Of a stretch of DNA of 50,168 nucleotides, positions 8,992 through 18,180 are shown piece by piece; the first letter of the stretch is position 1, and every line of letters starts with the position of its first letter. Location of the stretch: the NCBI GenBank assembly GCA_938015805.1, contig CALLXF010000074.1, forward strand, positions 1 to 50,168, written 5' to 3'. This DNA is from an uncultured Saprospiraceae bacterium. Lineage in GTDB: Bacteria > Bacteroidota > Bacteroidia > Chitinophagales > Saprospiraceae. The notes under the pieces were generated by a model. The model saw only the letters and a list, made by a program, of their open reading frames with translations. It had not been told where the DNA came from and did no database searches. Both the position numbers and the translations under genes were made by a program.

Positions 8992-9114
8992 TTTAAGTTT
9001 AAAAACTCTAAAAAAGTCCAATAAATAAAACGGAAATGTAACTTGGGATTGGAGACCCAAATTTACCCTTTTCTTTTAAAGCAAGAATAATGCCTTAATT
9101 ATTTTTGTAAAATT

Positions 9115-10383
9115 TTAGAAGTCTCCTACGCTAACTTGGTGTAAATTATTAAAATCTAAGTGTTTTTGTGCTATTGTAAGCAGTTGCTCGCTAGTAACGC
9201 TAGAAATAACATGGACCATATTATCAAAATCAGAGGTTGATAAACCGTTTTCAAATAACATTTTAAGCACTTTGGAGGATTTTAGTGGTCCATCTAACAT
9301 TGATAAAAAGTTACCTAACACATAATTTTTAGCCATATCTAACTCATTAACATCTACAAGTTCATTTTGAAGAAGTTCTATTTCCTCTTTAATTGCATCT
9401 ACTGTCTTATCTTGATATTCGGACCCTACCTCTGTGCTTATATAAAAATATCCATCGTAAGCCATCGACTCTAAAACAGAATATATATTATACGTATATC
9501 CTTTTTCTTCTCTTATAGATGACATTAATCTAGCTCCAAAATAGCCTCCTAAAATTGTATTGAGCATAAATAAAGTGTAGTAGTCTGGATGCTGACGATT
9601 AAATAGCCTTTTTCCGATTTTTATAGAATTTTGTAATTTATTTCCACTTATTCTAAACTGTTGTATATCTACATTGTCTGGTAGTGTATAATTAGGAGTT
9701 AATGATGTAAGCCCAAAATCATGGCCCATAGTATCATCTATAGCTTTTATAATCTGATGATCCGTACATCCGCTTAAATACATTTGACAAGAGTCAGAAG
9801 TATAACAGTGCTGGAAGTGATGTATGAGATTTTCTCTTTTTACACTTTTATAAGATTCCGGAAATGTATTGTAGCCATAACAATGCTCTTTTCCATAAAT
9901 AACCTCTGTAATTTTACGATATGCAACTACAGCGTTTTTAGATAACTCTTGATGTAGTCGTTCCGCTGAACGAGTTTTATATTTAGCCAGTTCCTGCTCT
10001 GGGAAACTGGGGTTAAATAATATTTCCTGTACTAATTCTAAGCTATAATTAAAGTATTTTTTTGCACAGAACAAAGTAATAGAGTTAGTATCCATACCAC
10101 TACTACAGGAGATACTAGAACCGTAAAAATCTATTTTCTCTGCTAGTTCTTCCGAACTGTATTTACCTGTTCCTTCTTTTAGTAAACTACTCGTGGCTTT
10201 AGAACTCAGAGGTTCTCTTTCCGTAGAACGACCTGCTTTAAAGACCAGTTCTAGTTTAATAATGTCATGATCACTAGAGGAAATGATGTGTAAAGGAATT
10301 CCATTTTTAAGCTTATGTTGTGTAACACTAGGGAATATTACTTTTCTGATAGCCTGGATTTTAGGAGCTATTTTTCTATCCAT
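9115..10383 (-). CDS. M16 family peptidase-like protein without the zinc-binding motif
   Basis: A 422-residue protein of the insulinase/M16 fold, with the two-domain layout of processing-peptidase-like subunits. It has LKNGIPLHIIS at the start, the ARLMSSIREEKGYTYNI block of the second half, and KTRSAERLHQ in between. The catalytic HxxEH helix of active M16 enzymes is replaced by the stretch around residues 58-72 (SSKATSSLLKEGTG), so zinc cannot be bound in the normal way. This matches the inactive partner type of M16 pairs. No signal peptide is seen. The reading frame continues upstream to 10428, but the family begins at MDRKIAPKIQ, so I use the ATG at 10383. It is divergent from dnaN. No active M16 partner is adjacent. 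Confidence 0.85.
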   Translation of the reverse strand: MDRKIAPKIQAIRKVIFPSVTQHKLKNGIPLHIISSSDHDIIKLELVFKAGRSTEREPLSSKATSSLLKEGTGKYSSEELAEKIDFYGSSISCSSGMDTNSITLFCAKKYFNYSLELVQEILFNPSFPEQELAKYKTRSAERLHQELSKNAVVAYRKITEVIYGKEHCYGYNTFPESYKSVKRENLIHHFQHCYTSDSCQMYLSGCTDHQIIKAIDDTMGHDFGLTSLTPNYTLPDNVDIQQFRISGNKLQNSIKIGKRLFNRQHPDYYTLFMLNTILGGYFGARLMSSIREEKGYTYNIYSVLESMAYDGYFYISTEVGSEYQDKTVDAIKEEIELLQNELVDVNELDMAKNYVLGNFLSMLDGPLKSSKVLKMLFENGLSTSDFDNMVHVISSVTSEQLLTIAQKHLDFNNLHQVSVGDF

Positions 10384-10499
10384 CACTTTTTTTTTCGATC
10401 GTCCCAAAAGTACTATTATCATCCTCAATCATATAATCTATGCTCGATGATGTTAAATTGTTATTTTTACGTGCTTAGTTTATAACCCAAAGTTGTGAT

Positions 10500-11615
10500 A
10501 TGAAATTTAGTGTTTCTTCTTCCGAATTACTTAAGAATTTGCAGGTAGCTGGTGGGGCCATAAACCCTAATCCTGTATTACCTATTTTAGAAGACTTTTT
10601 ATTTACGCTAGAAAACGATAAGCTCACTATAGCGGCTACTAATTTAGAGACTTCTATCATAACTAAGATGGATGTCTCTGTGGATAAAGCAGGAGAAATA
10701 GCTGTACCTGCAAAGATATTACTCGATACCTTAAAAGGTCTTCCAGAGCAACCTATTACTTTTTCTGTCAACGAAGAAAATAATGGAATAGAATTAACCT
10801 CTGCTTATGGTAAGTATAAGCTTGCTGGTGATAGTCCATCTGATTTTCCTGAAATCCCCTTAGAGAGTGATGTAGAAAAACTAGATATAAGTTCGGAAGC
10901 TATTACTAATGCCATTACTAACACTTTATTTGCAGCATCAAATGATGAGTTAAGGTTGGCGATGACAGGAATTTATGTGCAGATGGATTTTAATAAAATA
11001 ATTTTTGTTTCTACGGATGCTCATAAATTAGTTAAGTATACAAGTACTGGTGTAACTAGCGAACTCACATCTTCTTTCATTATTCCTAAAAAAGGAATGA
11101 CACTTTTAAAGAATGCAATCAGTGGAGATGATGAGGTAAGCATGTCTTTTAATAAGACTAATGCTTTTTTTATGATCGGAGATATCAGGGTAGTATGTCG
11201 TTTAGTAGATGCTAAGTATCCAGATTATAATGCAGTAATTCCTGTAGATAATCCTCATACACTCACACTGGGTAGAACAGATTTTCAAAATTCGCTTAAG
11301 CGAATAGCGATTTATTCTAATAAAACTACTAACCAGGTTATATTAAATATAAATGAAGGGACACTAACGATTTCTGCTCAGGATTTAGATTTTTCTAATG
11401 AAGCAACGGAACAGTTAAGTTGTACTTATACTGGCGAACCAATGACTATTGGGTTTAATGCAAAATTTCTGATCGAGATGCTAGGTGTATTAACTTGTCC
11501 AGAAATCAAACTAGAATTATCTACTCCTAACCGAGCGGGTATTTTATTGCCATCAGAGCAAAAAGAAAATGAGAATTTATTAATGCTGGTTATGCCAGTA
11601 ATGATGAGTAACTAA
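10500..11615 (+). CDS. dnaN: DNA polymerase III beta subunit (sliding clamp)
   Basis: A 371-residue clamp of usual length that encircles DNA and tethers the replicative polymerase. Sequence marks include MKFSVSSSELLKNLQVAGGA at the N terminus, LPILEDFLF, STDAHKLVKY in the middle domain and a C terminus ending in LLMLVMPVMMS, which forms part of the hydrophobic partner-binding pocket. No dnaA, recF or gyrB gene is adjacent, so it is not in an origin-type cluster here. It is divergent from the M16 gene by 116 bases, and nadD follows after 10 bases. The promoter is probably in the 10384-10499 interval, but I cannot place it firmly. Confidence 0.97.
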   Translation: MKFSVSSSELLKNLQVAGGAINPNPVLPILEDFLFTLENDKLTIAATNLETSIITKMDVSVDKAGEIAVPAKILLDTLKGLPEQPITFSVNEENNGIELTSAYGKYKLAGDSPSDFPEIPLESDVEKLDISSEAITNAITNTLFAASNDELRLAMTGIYVQMDFNKIIFVSTDAHKLVKYTSTGVTSELTSSFIIPKKGMTLLKNAISGDDEVSMSFNKTNAFFMIGDIRVVCRLVDAKYPDYNAVIPVDNPHTLTLGRTDFQNSLKRIAIYSNKTTNQVILNINEGTLTISAQDLDFSNEATEQLSCTYTGEPMTIGFNAKFLIEMLGVLTCPEIKLELSTPNRAGILLPSEQKENENLLMLVMPVMMSN

Positions 11616-11625
11616 AGGGAGATCA

Positions 11626-12204
11626 TTGAAAATAGGATTGTTTTTTGGGTCTTTTAATCCAGTCCATATCGGACACATGATTATTGCAAACTTTATGTCT
11701 GAGCATACAGACCTAGACGAAGTATGGATGGTTATCTCGCCTCATAACCCTCATAAGAATAAAGCCTCTTTAGCTAATAATTATGATAGACTACATTTAG
11801 TAAATCTAGCCATAGGAGAAAATACTTCTCTCCGATCTAGCAGTATAGAATTTAATCTTCCAGTTCCCTCATACACGATAGACACTCTAAGCTATTTAAA
11901 AGAAAAATATGAGGATAAGGAATTTGTGTTGATTATGGGAGGAGATAATTTAGGCACTTTGCATAAGTGGAAAAACTACGAGCAGATTTTATTACATCAT
12001 AAAATTTATGTTTATGCTCGACCAGGATATGAACTCGGAGACTTACAAAACCATAAGAATGTAGACATCGTGGAGGCTCCATTATTAAGTATATCCGCAA
12101 GTTTTATTAGAAATCTAATCGCCGCCCAAAAATCAATTAGATATTTAGTTCCTGATGCGGTCTATACTTATTTAAAAGAAAACCCGTTGTACAAGAGTAA
12201 ATGA
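11626..12204 (+). CDS. nadD: Nicotinate-nucleotide adenylyltransferase
   Basis: A 192-residue adenylyltransferase that makes deamido-NAD from nicotinate mononucleotide and ATP. It carries the nucleotidyltransferase motif GSFNPVHIGHM (HxGH type, residues 8-18) and the C-terminal SISASFIRNLI (ISxSxxR-type). GGDNLGTLHKWKNYEQIL is a NadD-specific block. The start is TTG at 11626, set by the family start KIGLFFGSFNP. A purine-rich AAAGGGAG lies about six bases upstream, and the gene is 10 bases after dnaN, so the two are probably co-transcribed. Confidence 0.95.
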   Translation: MKIGLFFGSFNPVHIGHMIIANFMSEHTDLDEVWMVISPHNPHKNKASLANNYDRLHLVNLAIGENTSLRSSSIEFNLPVPSYTIDTLSYLKEKYEDKEFVLIMGGDNLGTLHKWKNYEQILLHHKIYVYARPGYELGDLQNHKNVDIVEAPLLSISASFIRNLIAAQKSIRYLVPDAVYTYLKENPLYKSK

Positions 12205-12259
12205 TAATAGCAGATATCTACAATATTTTGCTTTTATAAAAGTTTATTTCCTTTATAAT

Positions 12260-14581
12260 ATGAAGTGTAAAACCATCTACTTTTTCTTATTATTTTCTGT
12301 AGTGTTACAAGCTCAGAGCGATCTCCCGATTTATGGTTGGAAATCATACCTACCTTATCTAAATGGAAGACTCGTCACACAAAGTGATACTAAAATTATT
12401 TATGCGACTGAGTACTCTATTTTATCGATAGATAAGGAAGATGACTCTGTAAATTTTCTGAGTAAAGTAGAGGGCTTGAGTGATATTTGTGTAGAACAAA
12501 TGATCTATGATGAGTTTAATGATCAGCTTATCGTCGTCTATCTAAACAGTAATATAGATCTTATAAAAGATGATGAAGTTTTTAATATTAAAGACATAAA
12601 GAACAATACAAATATTGTCGGAGATCGTCGGATAAATGCACTTGAGGTGGCTAACAGTGAGCATGTATATTTTGCCACTGCCTTTGGAATAGTGCAGTAT
12701 AATTTAGAACGCCGAGAATTTGGGTTTACAACAGTAACAGGAGTAAACGTATTAGATATTACGTCATCAGATGAATTTATTTATGCGGCTACGGAGGATG
12801 GCGTATATGCGGTACCACTAAACCAAAATTTAAATTTAGGCGATTTCGGTAATTGGGACTTACTGGGTCCTGATGTTGGGTTACCCTTTATTTACTCTGC
12901 ACCTCATGTGGATTATTTTAATGAGTCTTTATATGTTGTTGTGGAAGATACTCTATTCCGCCAAGGAGATATGGGTCAGTTTGAAAAAATTTATGAAGAG
13001 CTTAGACCAGAGTACGAGATCACTTTTATTAATGCAGGTTCGCGTATGATGCTCGGTACCTGGGATGGAGAAATCACAAGTGAGGTATTATACTTTAATG
13101 ATAATGGTACAATCACAAAATCTGAAGAAGGATGTTTAAATATTGTCAGGGATGCAATAGAAGATGAGGACGGTGTTATATGGTTTGCGGATCAGTTTAA
13201 TGGTTTAAGAAGAGCTGAAAATATGGGGCAGGAATGTTTATTTCCTAAATCATTTAATTCGCCAGCTGGAATATCCGCAAGTGATTTTGCTTTCGCGAAT
13301 GGAGAGGTATATGTTGCATCAGGAGGAGTATCTGATGCACTAGGCGGCCTAGGATCTACGAGGGGATTTTATAGATTGGTCGATGGTGAATGGAAGATTT
13401 ATAATTTTAACTATGATCCCATAAAAGATAATAATGTTCTCAATGTATGGAAAGCTAAAAAGCACCCTACAAACTCAAAAATATATTTTGCTTCATATGC
13501 AGGTGGGCTTTTAGAGTTTGACTCGGAGACCGAGGAGGGTATGGTTTATAATAAAGATAATTCATCCTTACAGGTAACCCAGGGAGGTAATCCTAATCGT
13601 ACTAGAGTGTCAGGACTAGAGTTTGATAATGAAGGGAACTTGTGGATGACAAATTATGGAGCAGAAATGCCTATTTCTGTTCTTACTGTCGATGGCGAGT
13701 TCAGATCTTTTAGATCTGCTGGGAATACGCAGCTTTTTGGGATGACTATTGATCAGAATGGCTATAAATGGGCCATAGCTCAAGGTAATAACGGAGGAGT
13801 TTTAGTTTACGATGATGCAGGTACAATAAATGACCCTAACGATGATCCATTCCCTAAATTTTTTAATGTAGGTAATAGCGAATTAAGTACAAATTTGATT
13901 AACTCTATAAAGGCAGATTTAAACGGAGATGTTTGGGTAGGAACAGCAGAGGGTCCTATTGTTTTTGAGTGTGGCGGAGGTACTTTTGATTCAGAATGTA
14001 GAGGTACGAGACGTAAAGTCTTACAGGATAGTATCGGTGCATTTTTATTACAAACGGAGGATATTCGAGTTATAGAAGTAGACGGTGCTAACCGCAAATG
14101 GTTTGGTACGAGAAATGGAATATTTTTACAATCTCCAGATGGTGTAGATCAGATTGCTCATTTTACGGAGGATAATTCGCCCCTATTTGATAATACGATA
14201 AACGCTCTTTCTTTTAATAATGAGACTGGAGAGATGTGGATCGGAACTAACAAAGGGATGCAAGCATTCCGTACAGATGCAACTGGTCCAGAGCGTTTCC
14301 ATAGAGAGGATAATGTTATCGCATTTCCTAATCCAGTTAGGCCCGACTATACTGGTCCGATAGCGATAAAAGGATTAGTAGAAAATGCGGAAGTCAAAAT
14401 TACAGATGTAAACGGACATTTAGTCTTTGAGACTACTTCTCTTGGCGGACAGGCTATCTGGGATGGACAAGACTATAATGGTAACAGGGCCGCAACAGGA
14501 GTTTACTTAGTATTTAGTTCTTCTTCCAGTACATTTTCTGATCCCGATACCGCAATCACAAAAATTCTAATCGTCAACTAA
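12260..14581 (+). CDS. porZ: PorZ-like type IX secretion beta-propeller protein with C-terminal sorting domain
   Basis: A 773-residue secreted protein. The signal peptide is residues 1-18 with a likely cut before Gln19. Residues about 25-680 hold many propeller-type blades (for example HVYFATAFGIVQYNL, FIYAATEDGVYAVPL, GNLWMTNYGAEMP, GDVWVGTAEGPIV, NRKWFGTRNGIFLQS, GEMWIGTNKGMQAF). The end carries a Fn3/FlgD-like T9SS domain starting at FPNPVRPDYTGP and running through DVNGHLVFETTS and NRAATGVYLVF. Length and order match PorZ, a surface component of the T9SS attachment complex that binds A-LPS and helps sortase PorU. The same fold occurs in two-component regulator propellers, but no kinase follows here. 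It lies 55 bases after nadD, with DUF4199 next. Confidence 0.75.
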   Translation: MKCKTIYFFLLFSVVLQAQSDLPIYGWKSYLPYLNGRLVTQSDTKIIYATEYSILSIDKEDDSVNFLSKVEGLSDICVEQMIYDEFNDQLIVVYLNSNIDLIKDDEVFNIKDIKNNTNIVGDRRINALEVANSEHVYFATAFGIVQYNLERREFGFTTVTGVNVLDITSSDEFIYAATEDGVYAVPLNQNLNLGDFGNWDLLGPDVGLPFIYSAPHVDYFNESLYVVVEDTLFRQGDMGQFEKIYEELRPEYEITFINAGSRMMLGTWDGEITSEVLYFNDNGTITKSEEGCLNIVRDAIEDEDGVIWFADQFNGLRRAENMGQECLFPKSFNSPAGISASDFAFANGEVYVASGGVSDALGGLGSTRGFYRLVDGEWKIYNFNYDPIKDNNVLNVWKAKKHPTNSKIYFASYAGGLLEFDSETEEGMVYNKDNSSLQVTQGGNPNRTRVSGLEFDNEGNLWMTNYGAEMPISVLTVDGEFRSFRSAGNTQLFGMTIDQNGYKWAIAQGNNGGVLVYDDAGTINDPNDDPFPKFFNVGNSELSTNLINSIKADLNGDVWVGTAEGPIVFECGGGTFDSECRGTRRKVLQDSIGAFLLQTEDIRVIEVDGANRKWFGTRNGIFLQSPDGVDQIAHFTEDNSPLFDNTINALSFNNETGEMWIGTNKGMQAFRTDATGPERFHREDNVIAFPNPVRPDYTGPIAIKGLVENAEVKITDVNGHLVFETTSLGGQAIWDGQDYNGNRAATGVYLVFSSSSSTFSDPDTAITKILIVN

Positions 14582-14631
14582 CCTTAGTATTAATTATTCC
14601 TTATAACTTGGGTAGTATAAAACCTAAACTT

Positions 14632-15147
14632 ATGAATAATGCAATAAAATGGGCTGGAATTATGGCAATAGCTTTAATCCTTTTAGGCCTTGTATACTAT
14701 TTAACTGGTATGACAGATCCGGAAACAGGAGAAAGTGGTTGGCTTAATGGTTTGTTAAGTTATGTCATTTCAGTTGGAGCTATAGTGATGGGGATTAAAG
14801 CGTTTAAAAATCAAAATGAAGGATATTTATCTGTAGGACAAGGTGTACAACAAGGGTTGCTGATCGGTTTATTTGCGGGCCTATTGATGGCTATTTGGAC
14901 ATTTATGTTTTTCTCATTTATAGAACCTGATATGATGGATATGATGAAAGAAAATGCACTATCTCAAAGTGGAGATGTAAATGAAGATCAAGAGGAGATG
15001 ATGACTGGAATTTTTGGAGCCATCTTTAATCCTATGACCATGGCGATTATGGTTATTATAATGAAAGTTTTTCTAGGCTTATTTGTAGGATTGATCACTG
15101 GACTAATCATAAAATCTAATAGACCCGTAGAGTTTTTGGATTCTTAA
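14632..15147 (+). CDS. DUF4199 family membrane protein
   Basis: A roughly 171-residue inner-membrane protein with four hydrophobic segments and the arrangement of DUF4199 proteins: two helices, the GIKAFKNQNEGYLSVGQG linker, then two more helices. The middle loop is Met/Asp/Glu-rich. The function of this family is not established. The frame can be extended to a TTG at 14608, but the family start fits MNNAIKWAGIMA at 14632. It follows the PorZ-like gene by about 50 bases and is convergent with bshA 21 bases beyond its stop. No terminator hairpin is visible in that short gap. Confidence 0.8.
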   Translation: MNNAIKWAGIMAIALILLGLVYYLTGMTDPETGESGWLNGLLSYVISVGAIVMGIKAFKNQNEGYLSVGQGVQQGLLIGLFAGLLMAIWTFMFFSFIEPDMMDMMKENALSQSGDVNEDQEEMMTGIFGAIFNPMTMAIMVIIMKVFLGLFVGLITGLIIKSNRPVEFLDS

Positions 15148-15168
15148 AAGCAAAACTTAGTTAGAAGA

Positions 15169-16308
15169 CTACGATTTATTTTTAGACTTAGCTATTAGGT
15201 CTTCATAATACGTAACGTATTGGGGTAAGATATTATCTAGATTAAATTCTTGTGCTCTAGCCAGTGCATTTTGTTTAAACTTATTATGTGTTTTTTCACT
15301 GCTTAAAATCTCTAGACATTTTTTTGCCATCATATCTGTATCTCCTACTTTACACACAAATCCTGTAACTCCATCTGTATTTACCTCTGGTAGTCCACCG
15401 ACATCAGAGGAGATTACCGGAACCTGGCATGCCATAGCTTCTAGAGCTGCTAGTCCAAAACTCTCGTTTGCGGAAGGGATAATAAATACATCTGCAAGAG
15501 ATAGTAATTCTTCTACAGCATCTTGTTTTCCTAGGAATCGTATATCCTCACATAAGCCCATTTCCCTACATAGGTTTTCCAGACTCTGTCTTTCTGGACC
15601 GTCGCCTATAAGTAAGAGTTTAGAGTCGATCTGATCATGTACTTTTTTAAATACTTTGATAACATCATGTACTCTTTTTACTTTTCTAAAATTAGAAGTA
15701 TGGATCAGTATTTTTTCTCCTTCTGGAGCAATTGCTTTTTTAAAGTGCTCTTTGTCTGTTTTTTTAAAGCGATCAAAATCGATAAAATTGTAAACGACCT
15801 TTATCTCCTTATCTACATTAAATAAATTGCAAGTTTCTTTTCTTAGATATTCGGAAACTGCAGTCACCCCATCACTATTATTGATACTAAACTCTACCAC
15901 TGGCGAAAAAGATTTATCATTTCCTACGAGTGTAATATCAGTTCCATGAAGAGTGGTAACGATTGGAATATTGATACCTCTAGAAGCTAGGATCTGCTTT
16001 GCCATATACGCTACCGCTGCATGTGGAATAGCATAGTGAACGTGTAAAATATCTAGTTTTTCAAAAGATATGACATCGACAAGCTTACTCGTTAATGCAG
16101 TCTCATAAGGTGAATATTCAAATAGGGGATAAGACATAGATGAAACCTCATGAAAGAATACATTTTCATTAAAAGAGGTAAGTCTGGCAGGACGCTGATA
16201 CGTAATAAAGTGTACCTGATGACCATTTTTAGCAAGGCCCAGACCTAACTCTGTCGCAACGACTCCACTTCCTCCATAGGTAGGGTAACATACTATTCCT
16301 ATTTTCAT
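15169..16308 (-). CDS. bshA: N-acetyl-alpha-D-glucosaminyl L-malate synthase BshA
   Basis: A 379-residue GT4 glycosyltransferase, the first enzyme of bacillithiol synthesis. It joins UDP-GlcNAc to L-malate. It begins MKIGIVCYPTYGGSGVVATELG, the BshA-specific glycine loop. HVHYAIPHA (about residues 95-103) and the donor-binding PSANESFGLAALEAMACQVPVISSDVGGLPE block (about residues 278-308, with the EX7E glutamates) are clear. This is the length and motif set of BshA rather than a general GT4. bshB and bshC are not in the window. It is divergent from the MerR gene (16440), sharing about 130 bases of upstream DNA, so joint control is possible but not shown. Confidence 0.92.
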   Translation of the reverse strand: MKIGIVCYPTYGGSGVVATELGLGLAKNGHQVHFITYQRPARLTSFNENVFFHEVSSMSYPLFEYSPYETALTSKLVDVISFEKLDILHVHYAIPHAAVAYMAKQILASRGINIPIVTTLHGTDITLVGNDKSFSPVVEFSINNSDGVTAVSEYLRKETCNLFNVDKEIKVVYNFIDFDRFKKTDKEHFKKAIAPEGEKILIHTSNFRKVKRVHDVIKVFKKVHDQIDSKLLLIGDGPERQSLENLCREMGLCEDIRFLGKQDAVEELLSLADVFIIPSANESFGLAALEAMACQVPVISSDVGGLPEVNTDGVTGFVCKVGDTDMMAKKCLEILSSEKTHNKFKQNALARAQEFNLDNILPQYVTYYEDLIAKSKNKS

Positions 16309-16439
16309 CTTTTGCTTCTAATTGTATTTAGTTATTATTTTTATCCAAACTTATCAAAATAAACCCACCATTTATAGTGAATACAGGATGAACAATTTTA
16401 ATTCTGTGATGTTTGAATCTTTGCTTTTATTTTTCGACT

Positions 16440-17315
16440 ATGTCTTCAGTTTACAGTATTAAGGATTTAGAGAAACTCTCGGGTATTAAAGCCCACACCT
16501 TACGTATATGGGAAAAACGATACGGAATCGTTAAACCAAGACGTACGGAAAATAACATACGTTACTATCTGGATGAAGACATTAAGCATGTACTTAACAT
16601 AGCTTTACTTAATAAAAACGGTCATAAGATTTCTAAAATTGCCTGTATGGGTAGTGAGGAAATTAGTGAGGCAGTTCAGGACCTTTCCATTATTAACGGA
16701 GTGGAAGCAGGAAATGAAATCGAGGCAATCACTTTATCTATTTTAGAACTAGATAAAAGAAGGTGTAAAATTATATTGGATACGATCATTGAGAAAAAAG
16801 GTTTTGAATCCTGTATATACGAGTTTATATACCCACTGCTGGATAAACTCAGTGCCATGTGGTTCTCAGGTTCTTTTAAAGCGGTACATGAGTCTTTTAT
16901 TAGGAATTTGTTGCGTAATAAGGTATGTGCGGAGATTGATCATTTAGATAGCATAGAGAACCCTAGATGTAGTTTTATTTTATTTTTATCAGAGAAGGAA
17001 AATCACGAACTGAGTCTTTTGTTTTTACAGTACATATTGAAAAAGAGAAATGTACAGGTTATAAACCTTGGAAGTGAGATTGCCGTTTATGATATTATTC
17101 AAGCTTGCGAAATATATAAGCCAGATTATACTTTTTCCATAATCAATGATACCTTTGTAGAAGATTCGTTGCAGTCTTATATAGACTTTTTATCACAACA
17201 CATTCCCGATGTAACCATGCTTTTTTCAGGCTTCCAATTTGTAAAGCAGGATATTAAATTTGGTAAAAACTGTAAGTACATAGAAAGCTTAAACGCTGTA
17301 GAGTCTATTATTTAA
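16440..17315 (+). CDS. MerR-family regulator with degenerate cobalamin-binding domain
   Basis: A 291-residue regulator. The N-terminal MerR winged helix (residues 3-70) contains YSIKDLEKLSGIKAHTLRIWEKRYG. Residues about 90-170 fit the four-helix cap and about 175-290 the Rossmann part of a B12-binding domain as in CarH/LitR photoreceptors. His189 (KENHELS) matches the lower-ligand His of E/DxHxxG, but the Gly is Ser. In the W-x9-EH cap motif, Trp141 and Glu151 are kept while the next residue is Ser152 instead of His, and Phe142 replaces the second His. Adenosylcobalamin photochemistry therefore looks unlikely. In other Bacteroidota such genes sit near carotenoid or stress genes; here a YceI lipoprotein gene follows. 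The start is ATG 16440; an upstream extension to 16413 is not conserved. Confidence 0.82.
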   Translation: MSSVYSIKDLEKLSGIKAHTLRIWEKRYGIVKPRRTENNIRYYLDEDIKHVLNIALLNKNGHKISKIACMGSEEISEAVQDLSIINGVEAGNEIEAITLSILELDKRRCKIILDTIIEKKGFESCIYEFIYPLLDKLSAMWFSGSFKAVHESFIRNLLRNKVCAEIDHLDSIENPRCSFILFLSEKENHELSLLFLQYILKKRNVQVINLGSEIAVYDIIQACEIYKPDYTFSIINDTFVEDSLQSYIDFLSQHIPDVTMLFSGFQFVKQDIKFGKNCKYIESLNAVESII

Positions 17316-17329
17316 CAATTTATAAATAT

Positions 17330-17337
17330 TAATTTTG
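17330..17337 (+). promoter_or_regulatory. Possible Bacteroidota -7 promoter element upstream of the YceI gene
   Basis: TAATTTTG fits the TAnnTTTG consensus of the Bacteroidota primary sigma factor, 58 bases before the YceI start at 17396. I see no good -33 TTTG at the expected distance, so the site is only suggestive. Confidence 0.25.
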
Positions 17338-17395
17338 TTTCATTCTTGAAGACTGAAACAATTTGTCATTTTTTAAACTAACATAAATTTTTTTA

Positions 17396-18064
17396 ATGAA
17401 ATCAATAATGAAAATATCCCTACTATCTCTTGTGATGGTTTTTACTTTTGCTTGTAAAAAAGACAAAGCATCAGCAGTAGTAGGAGAAGCAACAGAAGTA
17501 AAAACAGCAGCTGCAAATTCTAGTGGTACTGGATATATGGTCCTTCCAGAGCGTAGTATGGTTTCTTGGACTGGTTCTAAGCTAGCCGGAAAACACATGG
17601 GTACACTTACAGTTTCTGAAGGTGAGGTATTTGTTAATGACGGAAAACTTACCGGTGGTAAATTTACAATCGATATGAATAGTCTAAACTGTACAGATTT
17701 AACTGCCGCTGATGGTAAAGCAGATTTAGAAGGTCATCTTAAGTCTCCTGACTTTTTTGATGTAGCCGCTCATCCTACCGCTAGTTTTGAAATTACTAAG
17801 GTTACTGCTTTAGAAGGAGATGTAAAAGCAAACTCTCTAGTGTATGGAAACCTTACTATAAAAGGTATTTCTAAGCAAGTAGGCTTTAAAGCCAATGTTT
17901 TTGATAAAGGTAATGGTGTAACTGTTAAGTCACCTGAGTTTAAAATCAACAGAACTGATTTTGGAATCAAATATGGATCTAGTGCTTTTATGGATGTAGT
18001 AAAAGATAAAGCTATCGATGACGAAGTGATTTTATCTGTAGTACTCGGTGCTACTAATGGATAA
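17396..18064 (+). CDS. YceI family lipoprotein
   Basis: A 222-residue exported lipoprotein with lipobox VFTFAC (Cys20), anchored in a membrane. Residues about 50-220 form the YceI lipocalin-like barrel with VSWTGSKLAGKHMGTL, FTIDMNSLNCTDL, LKSPDFFDVAAHPTASFEI and FGIKYGSSAFMDVVKDKAIDDEV. This fold binds isoprenoid-like lipids such as polyprenyl chains in characterised homologues. The ligand here is unknown. Two Met codons are available (17396 and 17408); both keep the signal peptide. It follows the MerR regulator by 80 bases, and a strong hairpin closes the gene, so it may be a one-gene or two-gene transcript. Confidence 0.9.
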   Translation: MKSIMKISLLSLVMVFTFACKKDKASAVVGEATEVKTAAANSSGTGYMVLPERSMVSWTGSKLAGKHMGTLTVSEGEVFVNDGKLTGGKFTIDMNSLNCTDLTAADGKADLEGHLKSPDFFDVAAHPTASFEITKVTALEGDVKANSLVYGNLTIKGISKQVGFKANVFDKGNGVTVKSPEFKINRTDFGIKYGSSAFMDVVKDKAIDDEVILSVVLGATNG

Positions 18065-18094
18065 ATAGAACGATAAATAATAAATTTATTTTAT

Positions 18095-18130
18095 AAGAAA
18101 GGGGTCTTTTTAGACCCCTTTCTTTATTTT
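18095..18130 (+). terminator. Intrinsic terminator after the YceI gene
   Basis: A perfect 13-base stem, AAGAAAGGGGTCT (18095-18107) with AGACCCCTTTCTT (18112-18124), has a TTTT loop and is followed by ATTTTTT. It lies 30 bases after the YceI stop and in front of the convergent gene ending at 18181. Confidence 0.88.
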
Positions 18131-18180
18131 TTAGCTATTACTTTAAGACTCATCTATAATCCAAATTTTATTTCAGCTGT

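Noticed and set aside
8992-9060. Longer mreB start (23 extra residues)
   Set aside because: The added residues are hydrophobic and unconserved; the MreB family begins at MKLFSFF, ATG 8991.
10475-10771. Antisense open frame across the start of dnaN
   Set aside because: It is fully antisense to dnaN, with no domain or start signal.
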